Program-made: the position numbers and the translations under genes | Assembly (NCBI RefSeq): GCF_007858435.1 | Contig: NZ_VIGW01000002.1 | Location: forward strand, 496,001 to 560,000 | Length of the DNA: 64,000 bases | Direction of reading: 5' to 3' | Origin: Tsukamurella asaccharolytica | GTDB taxonomy: Bacteria; Actinomycetota; Actinomycetes; Mycobacteriales; Mycobacteriaceae | Part shown: in pieces, positions 53,448 to 62,473 of the stretch | Numbering within the stretch: the stretch's first letter is position 1 | Layout of the letters: the number at the start of each line of letters is the position of its first letter | The notes under the pieces: generated by a model | Databases searched by the model: none | Told to the model about the DNA's origin: nothing | Seen by the model: only the letters and a program-made list of their open reading frames with translations

Positions 53448-54770
53448 ATGACTACGCAGAAAATCCCGTCGAGCGGCCTCGGTATCGACGAAGCGCCGCT
53501 GAACTCGTTCCACAAGAAGCTTGCTCTCTATTCGGCGGGCGGTCCGTTTCTCGACGGATTCATCATCGCAAGTATCGGCGTCGCCATGGTCCAGATATCG
53601 CCGCAGCTGCACCTCACCGCGAGCCAAGAGGGGCTACTTGGCGCATCCATTCTGTTCGGCATGTTGTTCGGCGCCTACGCCGGAGGTTGGCTGACTGATG
53701 TATTCGGTCGCAAGGTACTTTATACAGTCGACCTGACTGCCATCGTCGTGTTGTCGGTCGCCCAATTCTGGGCGGACAGTTTCTGGTGGCTCTTCGCGTT
53801 ACGAATCCTGGTCGGCGTTGCGGTGGGCGCCGACTATCCGATCGCGACATCGCTCCTAACGGAGTTCACGCCCCTGAAGCACCGGGGCCAGCTCATCAGC
53901 TTTCTCATGGTGATGATGTTCGTGGGAGCGGGCCTAGCGTCGTTCGTGGGCGAAATGTTCATCCACCTGGCCGGAGAGGACGGATGGCGCTGGACGTTGG
54001 CGAGTGCGGCGCTTCCAGCCGCACTCATCGTCGCGCTTCGAGCAGGAACACCTGAATCGCCACGCTGGCTCCTATCGAAGGGGCGGGTCGACGAAGCGCA
54101 AGCCGCGATGCGCAAGGCGTTCGGGCCGGACGCGACGCTGTCCGCCATCGACGACACCCCTGCCGCTCGCCTCCTCGGATCCGGCTACTTGGGGCGCATG
54201 GTGTTCGTGACAGTCATCTGGACCTGCTCGCTCATCCCGGTGTACGCGATCTACGCATTCGGGCCGGCAATTCTCGCCAAAATCGGCCTCAACGGTTCGA
54301 TGGCCAACTACGCCTCTGCTCTCATCAATACTCTGTTTCTGGCGGGGTGCGTACTCGCGATGATTACGATTAATCGCTACGGACGGCGGCCCCTGATCAT
54401 CGCAAGCTTCTTTCTTTCCGGATTGGCGCTTCTGGTGCTCGGATTGTTTCCGAGTGCCCCGTCGTACGTGTTGTTCGGGATGCTCGCCGCATATGCGGTA
54501 TTCATCGGCGGTGCTCAGGTATTGCAATGGGTCTACCCGAACGAGCTGTTCCCTACAAGCATACGGGCGAGCGCGGTGGGAATGGCCTGTTCGCTCAGCA
54601 GAATCGGCGGTGCGGTCGGGATCTACGCGGTCCCGCCCATGATCGCGAAATTCGGAATCGGACCGACGATGCTGGCCGCCGCGGCACTATCCCTGATCGC
54701 GATGTTCTACAGCATTGTGGCGGCACCCGAGACACGCGGGAAGACCCTCGCCGAGACGTCCTCCCTTTAG
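53448..54770 (+). CDS. MFS transporter (sugar/acid porter type)
   Basis: A 440-residue carrier with 12 predicted helices. It has the MFS loop motifs GGWLTDVFGRKVLY (helix 2-3), GADYPIATSLLTEFTPLKHRGQ (helix 4-5), and INRYGRRPLI and PNELFPTSIRASAVGMACSLSRIGGAVG in the second half, matching the metabolite:proton symporter subset. The substrate is unknown; placement next to the amino-acid oxidase suggests uptake of its substrate. ATG 53448 has AGGAG about 8 bases upstream. The first 500 bases look less GC-rich than neighbours (e.g. TTTATACAGTCGACC), a sign of possible transfer. Confidence 0.88.
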   Translation: MTTQKIPSSGLGIDEAPLNSFHKKLALYSAGGPFLDGFIIASIGVAMVQISPQLHLTASQEGLLGASILFGMLFGAYAGGWLTDVFGRKVLYTVDLTAIVVLSVAQFWADSFWWLFALRILVGVAVGADYPIATSLLTEFTPLKHRGQLISFLMVMMFVGAGLASFVGEMFIHLAGEDGWRWTLASAALPAALIVALRAGTPESPRWLLSKGRVDEAQAAMRKAFGPDATLSAIDDTPAARLLGSGYLGRMVFVTVIWTCSLIPVYAIYAFGPAILAKIGLNGSMANYASALINTLFLAGCVLAMITINRYGRRPLIIASFFLSGLALLVLGLFPSAPSYVLFGMLAAYAVFIGGAQVLQWVYPNELFPTSIRASAVGMACSLSRIGGAVGIYAVPPMIAKFGIGPTMLAAAALSLIAMFYSIVAAPETRGKTLAETSSL

Positions 54771-54796
54771 GCCCACGCGCTCGAGCCGGCCAATGG

Positions 54797-54813
54797 CGCG
54801 CCGTAACGGCGCG
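54797..54813 (+). terminator. Possible terminator hairpin after the MFS gene
   Basis: CGCGCCG and CGGCGCG form a perfect 7-bp stem with a 3-base TAA loop, 26 bases after the MFS stop. There is no T-tract, as is common in high-GC actinobacteria. Confidence 0.4.
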
Positions 54814-54871
54814 TCGCGGGACGATCCGCTGACCGGCCGGGGGCCATGTCGCTCTCTACACTCGGTGCATC

Positions 54872-56017
54872 ATGTCCCTCAGGTCGAGTCTCCTCCGTCG
54901 AGCCGATCCGCTGGTGGCGGCCGCGGTGTGGGCGCTCGGGGTGGCCACGCTCCTGGGTCATCCCACGACCCCGTCCGACCGGCTCGTCGTCGCCGGGTTC
55001 GGACTGCTCTGCAGCCTCCCACTGGCATGGCGGCGGCGCTTTCCCGTCACGGGACTGCTGGTCATCGGGCTGCTGGGCTTCGCGGGCCAGGTGACGCCGA
55101 TCGCGGCCCTGCTCGAGGGTCCGTTCGTGCTGGCGTTCGCGGTGGCCATCGGCACGGTTGCGGCGGGGGAACGGCCGTGGCGGGCCGCCGCCTGGGTCGT
55201 GGTCGCGGCCGCCCCCGCCTTCGTGACCGCCGGGTGGCTGCTGGATCACGAGCCGGGAGGCGTGATCGCCACCGCCGCCTGGCTGGCGCTCGCGTTCGCC
55301 ATCGGCCGCGCGGTCGGCTTCCGCCGCTCACTGTTCCTGGCGCGCGCCGCTGCCGAGCGGGCCGAGCAGCGGCAGGCGATCGAGCGGCGGATCGCCGACG
55401 AGCGGGCCGCGATGGCGCGGGAGCTGCACGACCTGATCGCCCAGTCGGTCGAGGCGGTGTCGATGCAGGCCGGTATCGGCCTGCACTTGTTCGACAGCCG
55501 GCCGGACGAGGCGAAGGCGGCTTTGCAGCGGATTCACACCACGAGCAGAGGTGCGTCCCGGGAGATCAGGGAGCTCTTGGGGCTGTTGCGCGGCACGGAG
55601 ATCGAGCCGGGCCGGGTCCCGAGCCTCGAGGATCTCCCCGGACTCGTCCACGCGAGCGGGATCGACGGTCCGCCGGCCACATTCGCGGTGAGCGGAGCTC
55701 CGGGAAGCTGCGACCCGCTGACCGGCCGTACGCTCTACCGGGTGGCTCAGGAGGCACTGATCAACGCCCGTCGTCATGCCCACGCGGGCTCGGTGCGGGT
55801 CGAGCTCGACTGGCAGGCGGACCGACTGAGACTGAGCGTCACCGACGACGGCACGGGACCGCCTCCGGGCGACCTGGTCGAGGGGTACGGCGTCCGCGGG
55901 ATGCGCGAGCGCCTGGCCCTCGTCGGAGGCAGCCTGCGCTGGGGCCCAGCACCCGGCGGCGGCTTTCACGTGATCGCGGAAGTCCCCAGGGAGGACCGGG
56001 CATGCTCACCGTCCTGA
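54872..56017 (+). CDS. Two-component sensor histidine kinase (NarL-type)
   Basis: A 381-residue kinase with four to five N-terminal helices (about residues 10-150), a short coiled linker, the HisKA_3 dimerisation domain with phospho-acceptor His186 in MARELHDLIAQS, and a HATPase_c domain with TLYRVAQEALINARRHA, VTDDGTG and GYGVRGMRERL. The membrane part has no large sensor domain, so the signal probably acts in or at the membrane. It overlaps the response-regulator gene by 16 bases, so the two are one operon. Confidence 0.92.
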   Translation: MSLRSSLLRRADPLVAAAVWALGVATLLGHPTTPSDRLVVAGFGLLCSLPLAWRRRFPVTGLLVIGLLGFAGQVTPIAALLEGPFVLAFAVAIGTVAAGERPWRAAAWVVVAAAPAFVTAGWLLDHEPGGVIATAAWLALAFAIGRAVGFRRSLFLARAAAERAEQRQAIERRIADERAAMARELHDLIAQSVEAVSMQAGIGLHLFDSRPDEAKAALQRIHTTSRGASREIRELLGLLRGTEIEPGRVPSLEDLPGLVHASGIDGPPATFAVSGAPGSCDPLTGRTLYRVAQEALINARRHAHAGSVRVELDWQADRLRLSVTDDGTGPPPGDLVEGYGVRGMRERLALVGGSLRWGPAPGGGFHVIAEVPREDRACSPS

Positions 56018-56658
56018 TCGTCGACGATCACCAGCTCGCCCGATCGGGGCTGCGGTCGCTGATCGAGCCCGAGCCCGACCTCACGGTGACCGGGGAGGCC
56101 GGGGACGGCTCCACCGCCGTCGAGCTGGCCCGCCGCCTGCGTCCGGACGTGGTCCTGATGGACCTCAAGATGCCGGGCGGCGACGGCCTGACGGCAACCA
56201 GGATCATCGCCGACGACCCGGAGCTGGTCGCCACGAAGGTCATCGTGCTGACCAGCTACGACAGCGACGACTCCGTCATGGCGGCGCTGAGGTACGGCGC
56301 GAGCGGCTACCTGCTCAAGGACTTCGAGGCTCCGGCGCTCCTGCAGAGCATTCGGACCGCCGCGGCCGGCGAGGCACTGCTGGCGCCGGTGATCGCCCGC
56401 CGGATCGCCGAGACGTGGACGCCGCCCGCCCGCTCGGCGACGCCGCACCCCGGGTTGGCCGACCTGACGGAGCGGGAGCGGGAGGTCCTCGTCAAGGTCA
56501 CCGAGGGACTGAGCAACGCCGAGCTGGCGGCCGAGCTTCACATCAGCCCCGCCACGGCCAAGACCCACGTCAGTCGGATCCTGGCCAAGCTCGACGCCAG
56601 GGATCGTGTGCAACTGGTGATCATCGGCTACCGATCGGGACTCGTCGGCTCCGGTTGA
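56002..56658 (+). CDS. Response regulator, NarL/FixJ type
   Basis: A 218-residue LuxR-type response regulator. The receiver domain has acidic residues Asp8/Asp9, phospho-acceptor Asp54 in VVLMDLKMPGG, and a Thr in LTSYDSDDS. The C-terminal GerE helix-turn-helix reads LTEREREVLVKVTEGLSNAELAAELHISPATAKTHVSRIL. Partner of the overlapping kinase. Its stop abuts the stop of the convergent hydrolase gene without a spacer. Confidence 0.93.
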   Translation: MLTVLIVDDHQLARSGLRSLIEPEPDLTVTGEAGDGSTAVELARRLRPDVVLMDLKMPGGDGLTATRIIADDPELVATKVIVLTSYDSDDSVMAALRYGASGYLLKDFEAPALLQSIRTAAAGEALLAPVIARRIAETWTPPARSATPHPGLADLTEREREVLVKVTEGLSNAELAAELHISPATAKTHVSRILAKLDARDRVQLVIIGYRSGLVGSG

Positions 56659-58023
56659 TCACCCGGCCGGGTCGTCGGCCCCGGTGTAGGACACCAGCGG
56701 CTCGCCGGCCAGGAAACCCAGGATCGACCGCAGGTACGCCGGACCGGCGTCTGCGGTGATGCTGTGACCAGCGCCGGGGATGTACACCAACGTCGCGTCG
56801 GGCAGGGTGTCGCGGTACTCGCGGGTCTCGGTCCACCGGACGTAGTCGCACTCCGCCCGGAGGATCAGCGCGGGTGTGCGAACCGTGCGCAGCACCGGCC
56901 GCGGGTCGGCGATCACCGCGAAGTCGGCGTTGGTGAGCTGGTTGGTGTAGAAGCCCTGGGGGTTCTGATGCACCTCGCCCTCCCCTCGCGGCGCGCCCGG
57001 GCAACGGCCCAGGTCCCGGCCGGCCACGGCGATCTCGTGTAACCGGGAGTCGGACTCCGCGTCGCCCACCAGGCGATGCGCCGCCTGCGGACTGTTCGTC
57101 AGCAGCACCGCCTGCAGCAGGAAGCGTGAATCCGACGTCAGCTCGTCGTAGCGCTTCTTGTTCGCTCCGGTCAGCCCGCCCCAGGGTGAGGCGCCCGATC
57201 CCGGGCGTGCACCCGGCCAGATCTCTCCGGGCGACGTGAAGGCCACCTTCGCCACCCGATTCGGATGTGCCGCAAGGTACTGCGCCGCCAGCGACCCGCC
57301 CCACGACTGGCCGATCAGGATCATGTGCTCGGCCCCGATCAGCTTCCGGATCGTTTCGAGGTCTTCGACGTTGCGGGACACGGTGTACCCGGTGACGTCG
57401 TCCAGTCGCGTGGATCGACCGGCGCCGATCTGGTCGTAGCTGTAGACGTCGTAGCCGGCCGCGTTCAGCGCTTGCGTTCCATACGGCAAACCTTCGCCGG
57501 GAGTGCCGGGCCCGCCGTGCAGGAAGATCACCGGCGTGGCCTTGCGGTCCGCCGCCGTGGAGGGGCTGGCGCGGTACGCCAGCCGGGATCCATCGGCCAG
57601 CTGCCAGAACTGGACGTCGGCCGGCACCGGAACCTGCTGCATCGGCGGGAACGGCCGCAGGAAGAGCAGCCCGAACCCCACCGCGACCAGTGCCGTCCAC
57701 GCCGCACCGGCGATCCACGCGGCGCGCCAGCCGCGCGAGCCGCGCCGGGCGCGACGGAGATCGACGGCGACGGCGACGCGGGCCACTACGGCGGTCACCA
57801 CCAACACCGTCACTGCGCCCGCGCCGAGGAAGACCACCGGCTGCGGAACGATGGCCGCCACCGCCAGGATCACCACGCCTCCGGCGGCCACGCCCAGCAC
57901 ACCGCTGAGCAGGGCGGGGATCACGGCGCCGATGCGGCGCAGCGGACGGAGGGCGGTCCGGCCCGTCGGTCCGGTCCTGGGTGCAGCGGTCACGTCAGTA
58001 GACGGTAGGCCGCCGGGCGGCAT
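56659..58023 (-). CDS. Membrane-anchored alpha/beta hydrolase
   Basis: A 454-residue protein with three hydrophobic helices in residues about 30-125 and a C-terminal alpha/beta hydrolase domain of the proline-iminopeptidase type. The oxyanion region is FLHGGPGTPGEG, the nucleophile elbow is GQSWGGSLA, the acid is likely in LRAECDYVRW, and the catalytic His is in PGAGHSITAD. Its substrate is unknown, and the topology puts the catalytic domain on one side of the membrane. ATG 58023 and GTG 57993 are both possible starts. It lies opposite the two-component genes and may be controlled by them. Confidence 0.82.
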   Translation of the reverse strand: MPPGGLPSTDVTAAPRTGPTGRTALRPLRRIGAVIPALLSGVLGVAAGGVVILAVAAIVPQPVVFLGAGAVTVLVVTAVVARVAVAVDLRRARRGSRGWRAAWIAGAAWTALVAVGFGLLFLRPFPPMQQVPVPADVQFWQLADGSRLAYRASPSTAADRKATPVIFLHGGPGTPGEGLPYGTQALNAAGYDVYSYDQIGAGRSTRLDDVTGYTVSRNVEDLETIRKLIGAEHMILIGQSWGGSLAAQYLAAHPNRVAKVAFTSPGEIWPGARPGSGASPWGGLTGANKKRYDELTSDSRFLLQAVLLTNSPQAAHRLVGDAESDSRLHEIAVAGRDLGRCPGAPRGEGEVHQNPQGFYTNQLTNADFAVIADPRPVLRTVRTPALILRAECDYVRWTETREYRDTLPDATLVYIPGAGHSITADAGPAYLRSILGFLAGEPLVSYTGADDPAG

Positions 58024-58126
58024 CGGACATCGGCCTGCGGATCGGTTCCGCGTACATCCCGCGGCGTATTCGACGGGACTGTTGTACCAAGCCGATCAGC
58101 GGGGCTTTCGCCCGGGCCGAAGACGC

Positions 58127-59416
58127 TCAGCTCACGGCGTCGCCCGCGACAGGCGGTTGTGCCTGCAGCGCTGCGAGCACGGCTGGATCCTGTGCCTCCA
58201 TCCATCGAACGAGGTCTTCGTGCGTCACACACTGGGTATCGGTTTGCGCACACACCTCGGTCATGAAATCTGCCGTCGCAGGGTTGAAGGCGTTACCACT
58301 CCACTCGTTGAAGTGGTTCGCGATCACCAGTGGAGCGCGGTTGCCCTCGAACGCGCGCCGGTACATGTACTGGTACGTCGTTCGCACCATTTCGCGGATC
58401 TTCGGCGCCTCACCCGGGGCGTTGTTCGCGCCGTTGAAGGTGACCCAGAAGTTGTAGTCCAGTGCGGTTTGCGCCCTCCGCAACGTCGGTGAGTACACAT
58501 ACGGAATCGGGAACTCCCAAATGCCATCGACCTTCGTCGGCCACACCACACCGCGGCGCTGCGCCGGAAACGAGGAATCCCAGGTCATCGAATGCGACTT
58601 CAGAGCTGGAAAGAGAGTCTGCGGCGAGCCTTCGAGGCACTGCGTACGGCCGCCATGCACCGCTCGAGAATCGAACGCCAGATCGTCACCGTCGCTGATG
58701 CCGGTATTATTGCGCCAGTTGCTCATCAGCGCGAAGAATTGATCGAGCTCGTGGTTCCAATCCTTCGCCGTCCACCGTTGTCCCGGGTATCCGGTGCCGT
58801 GGCAGAAATGACCCACGAAATGGGTTCCCATCTCGTGTCCCGCGGCCCACGTTCGATTGAGGTGATCGATCTGCTGCCGCACTTCACGTTGAGTGCCACC
58901 GAACGCGAGCGACGCCTCGCCGGGGCGATGCCCTGGCCCCTGATACCGGGTCTTCGCGGCATCGGTCAGGAAGTACAGACCGGTCATCAACGCGGTGAAG
59001 CGGGCGTTCTTCGCCTGGGCGACATCGAGGAAACGGTCCCAGTTCGGCGATGCCCCCACGCCGTCGAAGGAGAACAGGACGAACTGCGGGGGCTTCTCAC
59101 CGATCGACAGCCGCTTGATCTGAAGATTCGACGCGGTCCGCGTTCGATTCGACTTCGCCGGTGCGGACGCGCCCGCTCCCTCCGGAGCGTCGGCGCTCGA
59201 CGCGGTGTTCACCGTGCACCCCGCGACGGTCGCAGCGACCAGGAGCGCGGCGAGGAGTCGTGACGCTGTCCAGGCTCGACGTCCGCCGCCGGCGCCGGTG
59301 GCCCCGTCGCCGGGGGGCGGCGACTGATCGCACGGTGCCCCATCGCACCGTGCTGGAGTGGTCCGCTGCAGAAGCCTCGACCCCGGTGGGGCGTCCCGAC
59401 GACGTGGACTCGACAC
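58127..59416 (-). CDS. Polysaccharide-deacetylase-like lipoprotein
   Basis: A 429-residue secreted protein. A leader with a hydrophobic stretch ends in the lipobox TVAGC (about residue 67); the first 45 residues before it look unlike a signal peptide, so the true start may be internal. The NodB-like catalytic domain shows FSFDGVGASPNW, GHEMGTHFVGHF (metal-binding His pair) and IANHFNEW. Activity on a wall or capsular polymer is likely; the substrate is unknown. It is listed from GTG 59416. Confidence 0.78.
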   Translation of the reverse strand: MSSPRRRDAPPGSRLLQRTTPARCDGAPCDQSPPPGDGATGAGGGRRAWTASRLLAALLVAATVAGCTVNTASSADAPEGAGASAPAKSNRTRTASNLQIKRLSIGEKPPQFVLFSFDGVGASPNWDRFLDVAQAKNARFTALMTGLYFLTDAAKTRYQGPGHRPGEASLAFGGTQREVRQQIDHLNRTWAAGHEMGTHFVGHFCHGTGYPGQRWTAKDWNHELDQFFALMSNWRNNTGISDGDDLAFDSRAVHGGRTQCLEGSPQTLFPALKSHSMTWDSSFPAQRRGVVWPTKVDGIWEFPIPYVYSPTLRRAQTALDYNFWVTFNGANNAPGEAPKIREMVRTTYQYMYRRAFEGNRAPLVIANHFNEWSGNAFNPATADFMTEVCAQTDTQCVTHEDLVRWMEAQDPAVLAALQAQPPVAGDAVS

Positions 59417-59506
59417 CGAGTTCTCTCCTTGCTCGCGACAGACGGCATTGAACCGTCCGGCAATGGATTCCGGCGGCTAGTACGCGACTGACACTAGGAA
59501 CGGAGC

Positions 59507-59752
59507 ATGGTGGTCTGCTCCCCACGAGCGGCTGATTTCCCCGCCACCTGGCTGCGGTGCCCAGCCCTGCGGCGGACCGACCGCACCCCGCACGCGGTGA
59601 TCGAGGCTCAGGTGCACGGCGCGCCCACCCGCACCGTCGAGCACATGGTCACGGCATGGGGCAGCACCCAGACCGCACGACGACGTCGAGTCGGGTCAAT
59701 AGCGGGAAGAAGAGAGACTTCAACTACAAGTGTAGGTGGCGTGTTCCCATAG
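59507..59752 (+). pseudogene. IS256-family-like transposase remnant
   Basis: An 81-codon frame in which TPHAVIEAQVHGAPTRTVEHMVTAWG resembles the N-terminal region of mutator/IS256-type transposases (the V..AYV.GVSTR.V...V.ALG pattern). No catalytic core is present. It is a fragment at the left margin of the accessory island, on the plus strand. The match is partial. Confidence 0.45.
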
Positions 59753-59801
59753 ATCGGTCCACCCGGTTCTGAGTCCGTGATCGCCCAGGAAGGTTAGGAC
59801 A

Positions 59802-59900
59802 ATGATCGGTGTGGCTGGTCGGAAGAGGCATTCGGCGGAGGAGATCGTCCGCAAGTTGCGTCGGGCAGATGAGCTCACGTCAGCGGGATCGTCGGGCGAG
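59802..59900 (+). pseudogene. IS3-family orfA remnant
   Basis: The reading VAGRKRHSAEEIVRKLRRADELTSAGSSGED is the N-terminal helix-turn-helix of an IS3-type OrfA. Homology stops at about 59890-59900, where unrelated sequence begins. The catalytic OrfB is absent. It marks the left border of the toxin/immunity island. The upstream bases from about 59735 (GTGTAGGTGGCGTGTTCCC) could be the end of the element. Confidence 0.6.
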
Positions 59901-59905
59901 GACAC

Positions 59906-60066
59906 ACACGTAGACTGCACAGTAGAGCTGCAGGTCGACGGAAAAAATGTGCCCGAAACTTCCAGTTACTCAACCCTCAAGGCAACACCAACATCGGCAG
60001 CCTGATCGATAAGGCCATAAGAAGCAGGGGTTGAATCCAGGAGATAAAACTTTTGTCGGAGACTGA
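59906..60066 (+). pseudogene. Decayed C-terminal toxin tip 1 (frameshifted)
   Basis: In one frame I read NFQLLNPQGNTNIGSLIDKAI; a one-base shift at about 60020 is needed to continue KKQGLNPGDKTFVGD to a stop at 60064-60066. The shift may reflect one missing base in an A-run (ATAAGAAG). The combination looks like the C-terminal end of a secreted polymorphic toxin; I do not recognise the fold. The left boundary is approximate. The putative immunity gene starts 12 bases after its stop, the usual spacing. Confidence 0.45.
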
Positions 60067-60078
60067 AGGGTAATAGAC

Positions 60079-60573
60079 ATGCCAGAAGACTGCTATATCT
60101 CCCTCGCGCACGGTGCCTACCAAGTGTACGACAGCCGGTCGGCCGCACAGATGTCGGTGCTGGTAGGTTCGATGCTCAAGGAGCATCTTCCAAATGCGTA
60201 TTGTTTCGCAGGCGATTGGCGTGGCGTCCAGTTCCTACTGGAGTCTCAAGGCGCGGCCCGCGATAGGGGAAGTGCCGTATATATCTTTGATCCATCGAGG
60301 ATGGTGCTCGACGAGATCACAACATACGGAAAAGTCCTAGACGCCCAAGAGAATGAGTCGATTGCGAACGGCGCCGATCCTGAGGCGCTGCGTGACTGGC
60401 TCCAAAGTCACGGCCTCGGGGAGCTTCCTAATTTTACGTGCGTGGGCACTGATAGATTTTATTTCATGCAAAATTCGCAATTAAATGCGGAGACTCCAAG
60501 GTTGGATGATGAGCCAATTGCGATGATCTCCTTTGTTGGAGCTGCTGGAAAAGTCTACCTAGGGATGCAATGA
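60079..60573 (+). CDS. Putative immunity protein 1, 164 aa
   Basis: A small acidic cytosolic-type protein (MPEDCYISLAHGAYQVYDSRSA at the start; YFMQNSQLNAETPRLDDEP near the end). I do not recognise a named immunity family. It sits immediately downstream of the frameshifted toxin remnant, with GAAGGG 9 bases before the ATG, and its codons are AT-richer than the backbone. Those features and the neighbouring GH-E toxin and SUFU-type genes support an immunity role. This is inference from context. Confidence 0.6.
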   Translation: MPEDCYISLAHGAYQVYDSRSAAQMSVLVGSMLKEHLPNAYCFAGDWRGVQFLLESQGAARDRGSAVYIFDPSRMVLDEITTYGKVLDAQENESIANGADPEALRDWLQSHGLGELPNFTCVGTDRFYFMQNSQLNAETPRLDDEPIAMISFVGAAGKVYLGMQ

Positions 60574-60600
60574 TAGGTATGCGAATCATCGTGGAATTAG

Positions 60601-60861
60601 CCTCCATCGACCAAGCCGGATCACCGGCTCGTCAAATGGAAACCCGGCGACAAACCCCGCCCCTGGGACATGGGCCACACCACAGGCGACGAATACCGCA
60701 AGCTTCACGACGCCTACATGCGCGGCCCAGAGAACGGCGGCATCACTGAGAAGCAATTCCTCGAAGAATACACGGACACCGATCTCTACGAAGCCTCCAC
60801 CCCTGAGCGAAACAGTTCCCACATAGACGAAGATAGGACCCCACTCCCGCCACGTCCGTAA
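60601..60861 (+). pseudogene. GH-E/HNH-type nuclease toxin C-terminal remnant
   Basis: From 60601 the frame reads PPSTKPDHRLVKWKPGDKP, then WDMGHTTGDEYRKLHDAYMRG and ITEKQFLEEYTDTDLYEASTPERNSSHIDED. That WDMGH...Y..L...Y...I...FL..Y...Y....NSSH pattern is the GH-E (HNH/endonuclease VII) toxin tip of polymorphic secretion effectors. The frame opens directly after a TAG at 60598-60600 with no upstream secretion domain, so it is an orphan remnant. An ATG at 60670 could express only the end, which probably lacks activity. Confidence 0.65.
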
Positions 60862-60943
60862 CTACAGAAAACGGACCACTCGGAGGCGCGCAAACCGCCC
60901 CTTTCCTTGAAATATGCGACCCGATACAGGTAGAATTAACAAC

Positions 60944-61480
60944 ATGAGTGAGCCGCCCGATACACCTGTCTGGACCGCCCGACATGGGACCTACAAGGAA
61001 TTCATGGAATCCTATTCAGGAACCGACTACCAAAAAACCGTAGCCAGCTACCTTCCTGCTGACCGCACGCTACTGTGGTTGTCCGTGGGGAATAAGGACG
61101 CGGATGCGCGGGTGGCGATCAGCAATCAATTGATTGACGACGGCGTGAACGTGCCCTACGTGGACAACAATTTGAACGTCCTCAACATCTTCCTGGGCAA
61201 CAAGCATCTCGTTCCGGCGAAGGATGCGCCACTGCTGCGACGTCTTCTGCAGGAGGGGGCTGACATGAACTTGTATCATCATTCAAAGGGTATGGAGGGT
61301 AGCACTCCGGTCACTGCGCTGCTGATGAATATGTCTTTAACGGAGGAGGAGAAGATCCCGATGTATGAGGTGTTGTTGGAGTTTCCGGAGTTTCATTACC
61401 GGAATGATGATGGATCGTTACGGTGGGGGCATAGGAAAGTTTTAACCGAGGTTATTGAGGCGCACGAAGCGAGACAGTAG
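60944..61480 (+). CDS. Ankyrin-like putative immunity protein 2, 178 aa
   Basis: A 178-residue helical protein with ankyrin-type hairpins (LLWLSVGNKDADARVAISNQLIDDGVNVPYVDNNLNVLNIFL; then LLRRLLQEGADMNLYHHS and MYEVLLEFPEF). Ankyrin-repeat immunity proteins are known partners of HNH/GH-E type toxins. It stands 82 bases after the GH-E remnant on the same strand, so it was probably that toxin's neutraliser. ATG 60944 is chosen; an in-frame ATG at 60914 is possible. The gene has low GC. Confidence 0.68.
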   Translation: MSEPPDTPVWTARHGTYKEFMESYSGTDYQKTVASYLPADRTLLWLSVGNKDADARVAISNQLIDDGVNVPYVDNNLNVLNIFLGNKHLVPAKDAPLLRRLLQEGADMNLYHHSKGMEGSTPVTALLMNMSLTEEEKIPMYEVLLEFPEFHYRNDDGSLRWGHRKVLTEVIEAHEARQ

Positions 61481-61531
61481 CAGTGACTTTCAAGTTGGTT
61501 AGCGAGTGACTGTAAGGAAGGCGGGGGTGTT

Positions 61532-62396
61532 GTGGTGGCGTTGACGGAGGCTGATGAGCGGATCGCTCGGCATATGTTCCGTGTGTTGGGGGTGGCGCCG
61601 CGGGTATGGGAGCAGAAGATCGGCGGATCGGTGCTGCTGCTCGAGAAGCCTGCACCAGACGTACCTGGTGTGGTGACGGTCCTGACGTGCGGGGCGTCGA
61701 GGATAGCGCCGCCAGCCGGACAGCTGCCCACAGAGTTCGCGATCGAGGTCCTCGACGGGCAACAGGACGCCGCACTGGTAGTGCTGCAGAACCTGTGTGA
61801 CGACCTAGCCGCCGGAAGCCTCTCGCGGGCCCAGGCAGCTCCGTGGCGCAACAGTGCCCCCCCTTCTGGATGGCACCAGCATCTACGCCCTAGCAGCTAC
61901 CGCATCCCGATACGGCGACTCCTTTGATGTTGTGCGGGACGAGACCGGAACGCCGATCGGGCAAGTGCTCACCATCCGCCTGCTGACCTACCCGGAATCC
62001 TGGGTGGTCACCGGCCGCGGGTTCGACCAGCTCGTCACCGAATCAGGTGACCTGAACAACCTGCTCGATGTCACCCGCGACACGACCGTGTATCCCACGG
62101 CGGCGGACATCGCCGACCGGCCGATCCTCGTCACCAAGCTGCATGAGCAGTACCCGCCGATCTGGGTCACCTGCGACCGGGTTGAGAACGGTGTCGACAT
62201 CTTCAATTCCACGACCGGGGCCGAGTCGCCCGAATACCTCGCTGACGCCGGCAACTACCAGGCGTGGACGTGCGGACTGTACCTGGAGAAGTTCCCGTGG
62301 ACCGCCGGCTACCTCACCCACGCCGTCCCAGGCACCGTCGCTCACTTCACCGACGACAGCGGGGCCTTTGAACTTGACGTTTCAGCAGAGCAATAG
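61532..62396 (+). pseudogene. SUFU-like immunity gene split at a C7 tract
   Basis: Two overlapping frames form one protein. Frame A (from GTG 61532) gives a Suppressor-of-fused-like N-terminal half: RIARHMFRVLGVAPRVW, PTEFAIEVLDGQQDAALVVLQNLCDDLAAG. It runs into PWRNSAPP at a seven-C run (61856-61862). Frame B, from 61854, continues with LLDGTSIYALAATASRYGDSFDVV and a C-terminal half of DVFN-type sheets to a stop at 62396. Six C bases instead of seven would join them. SUFU-domain proteins are known immunity proteins in polymorphic toxin loci. It is either a pseudogene, a slippery-tract (phase-variable) gene, or a sequencing error. Confidence 0.7.
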
Positions 62397-62473
62397 CCTG
62401 CCAGATAGCGAACGCTACGCCCCACCTGGCGGAGGCAGTGAGGACCTGAACCGTCCCAGGTTTCGTGCCGCTC

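Noticed and set aside
53202-53627. A minus-strand frame over the start of the MFS gene
   Set aside because: Antisense to a convincing 12-helix MFS protein; no homology pattern visible.
59802-60005. A 67-codon frame as a real gene
   Set aside because: Its first part is a truncated IS3 OrfA; the rest is unrelated sequence joined at the break. It is listed as a remnant.
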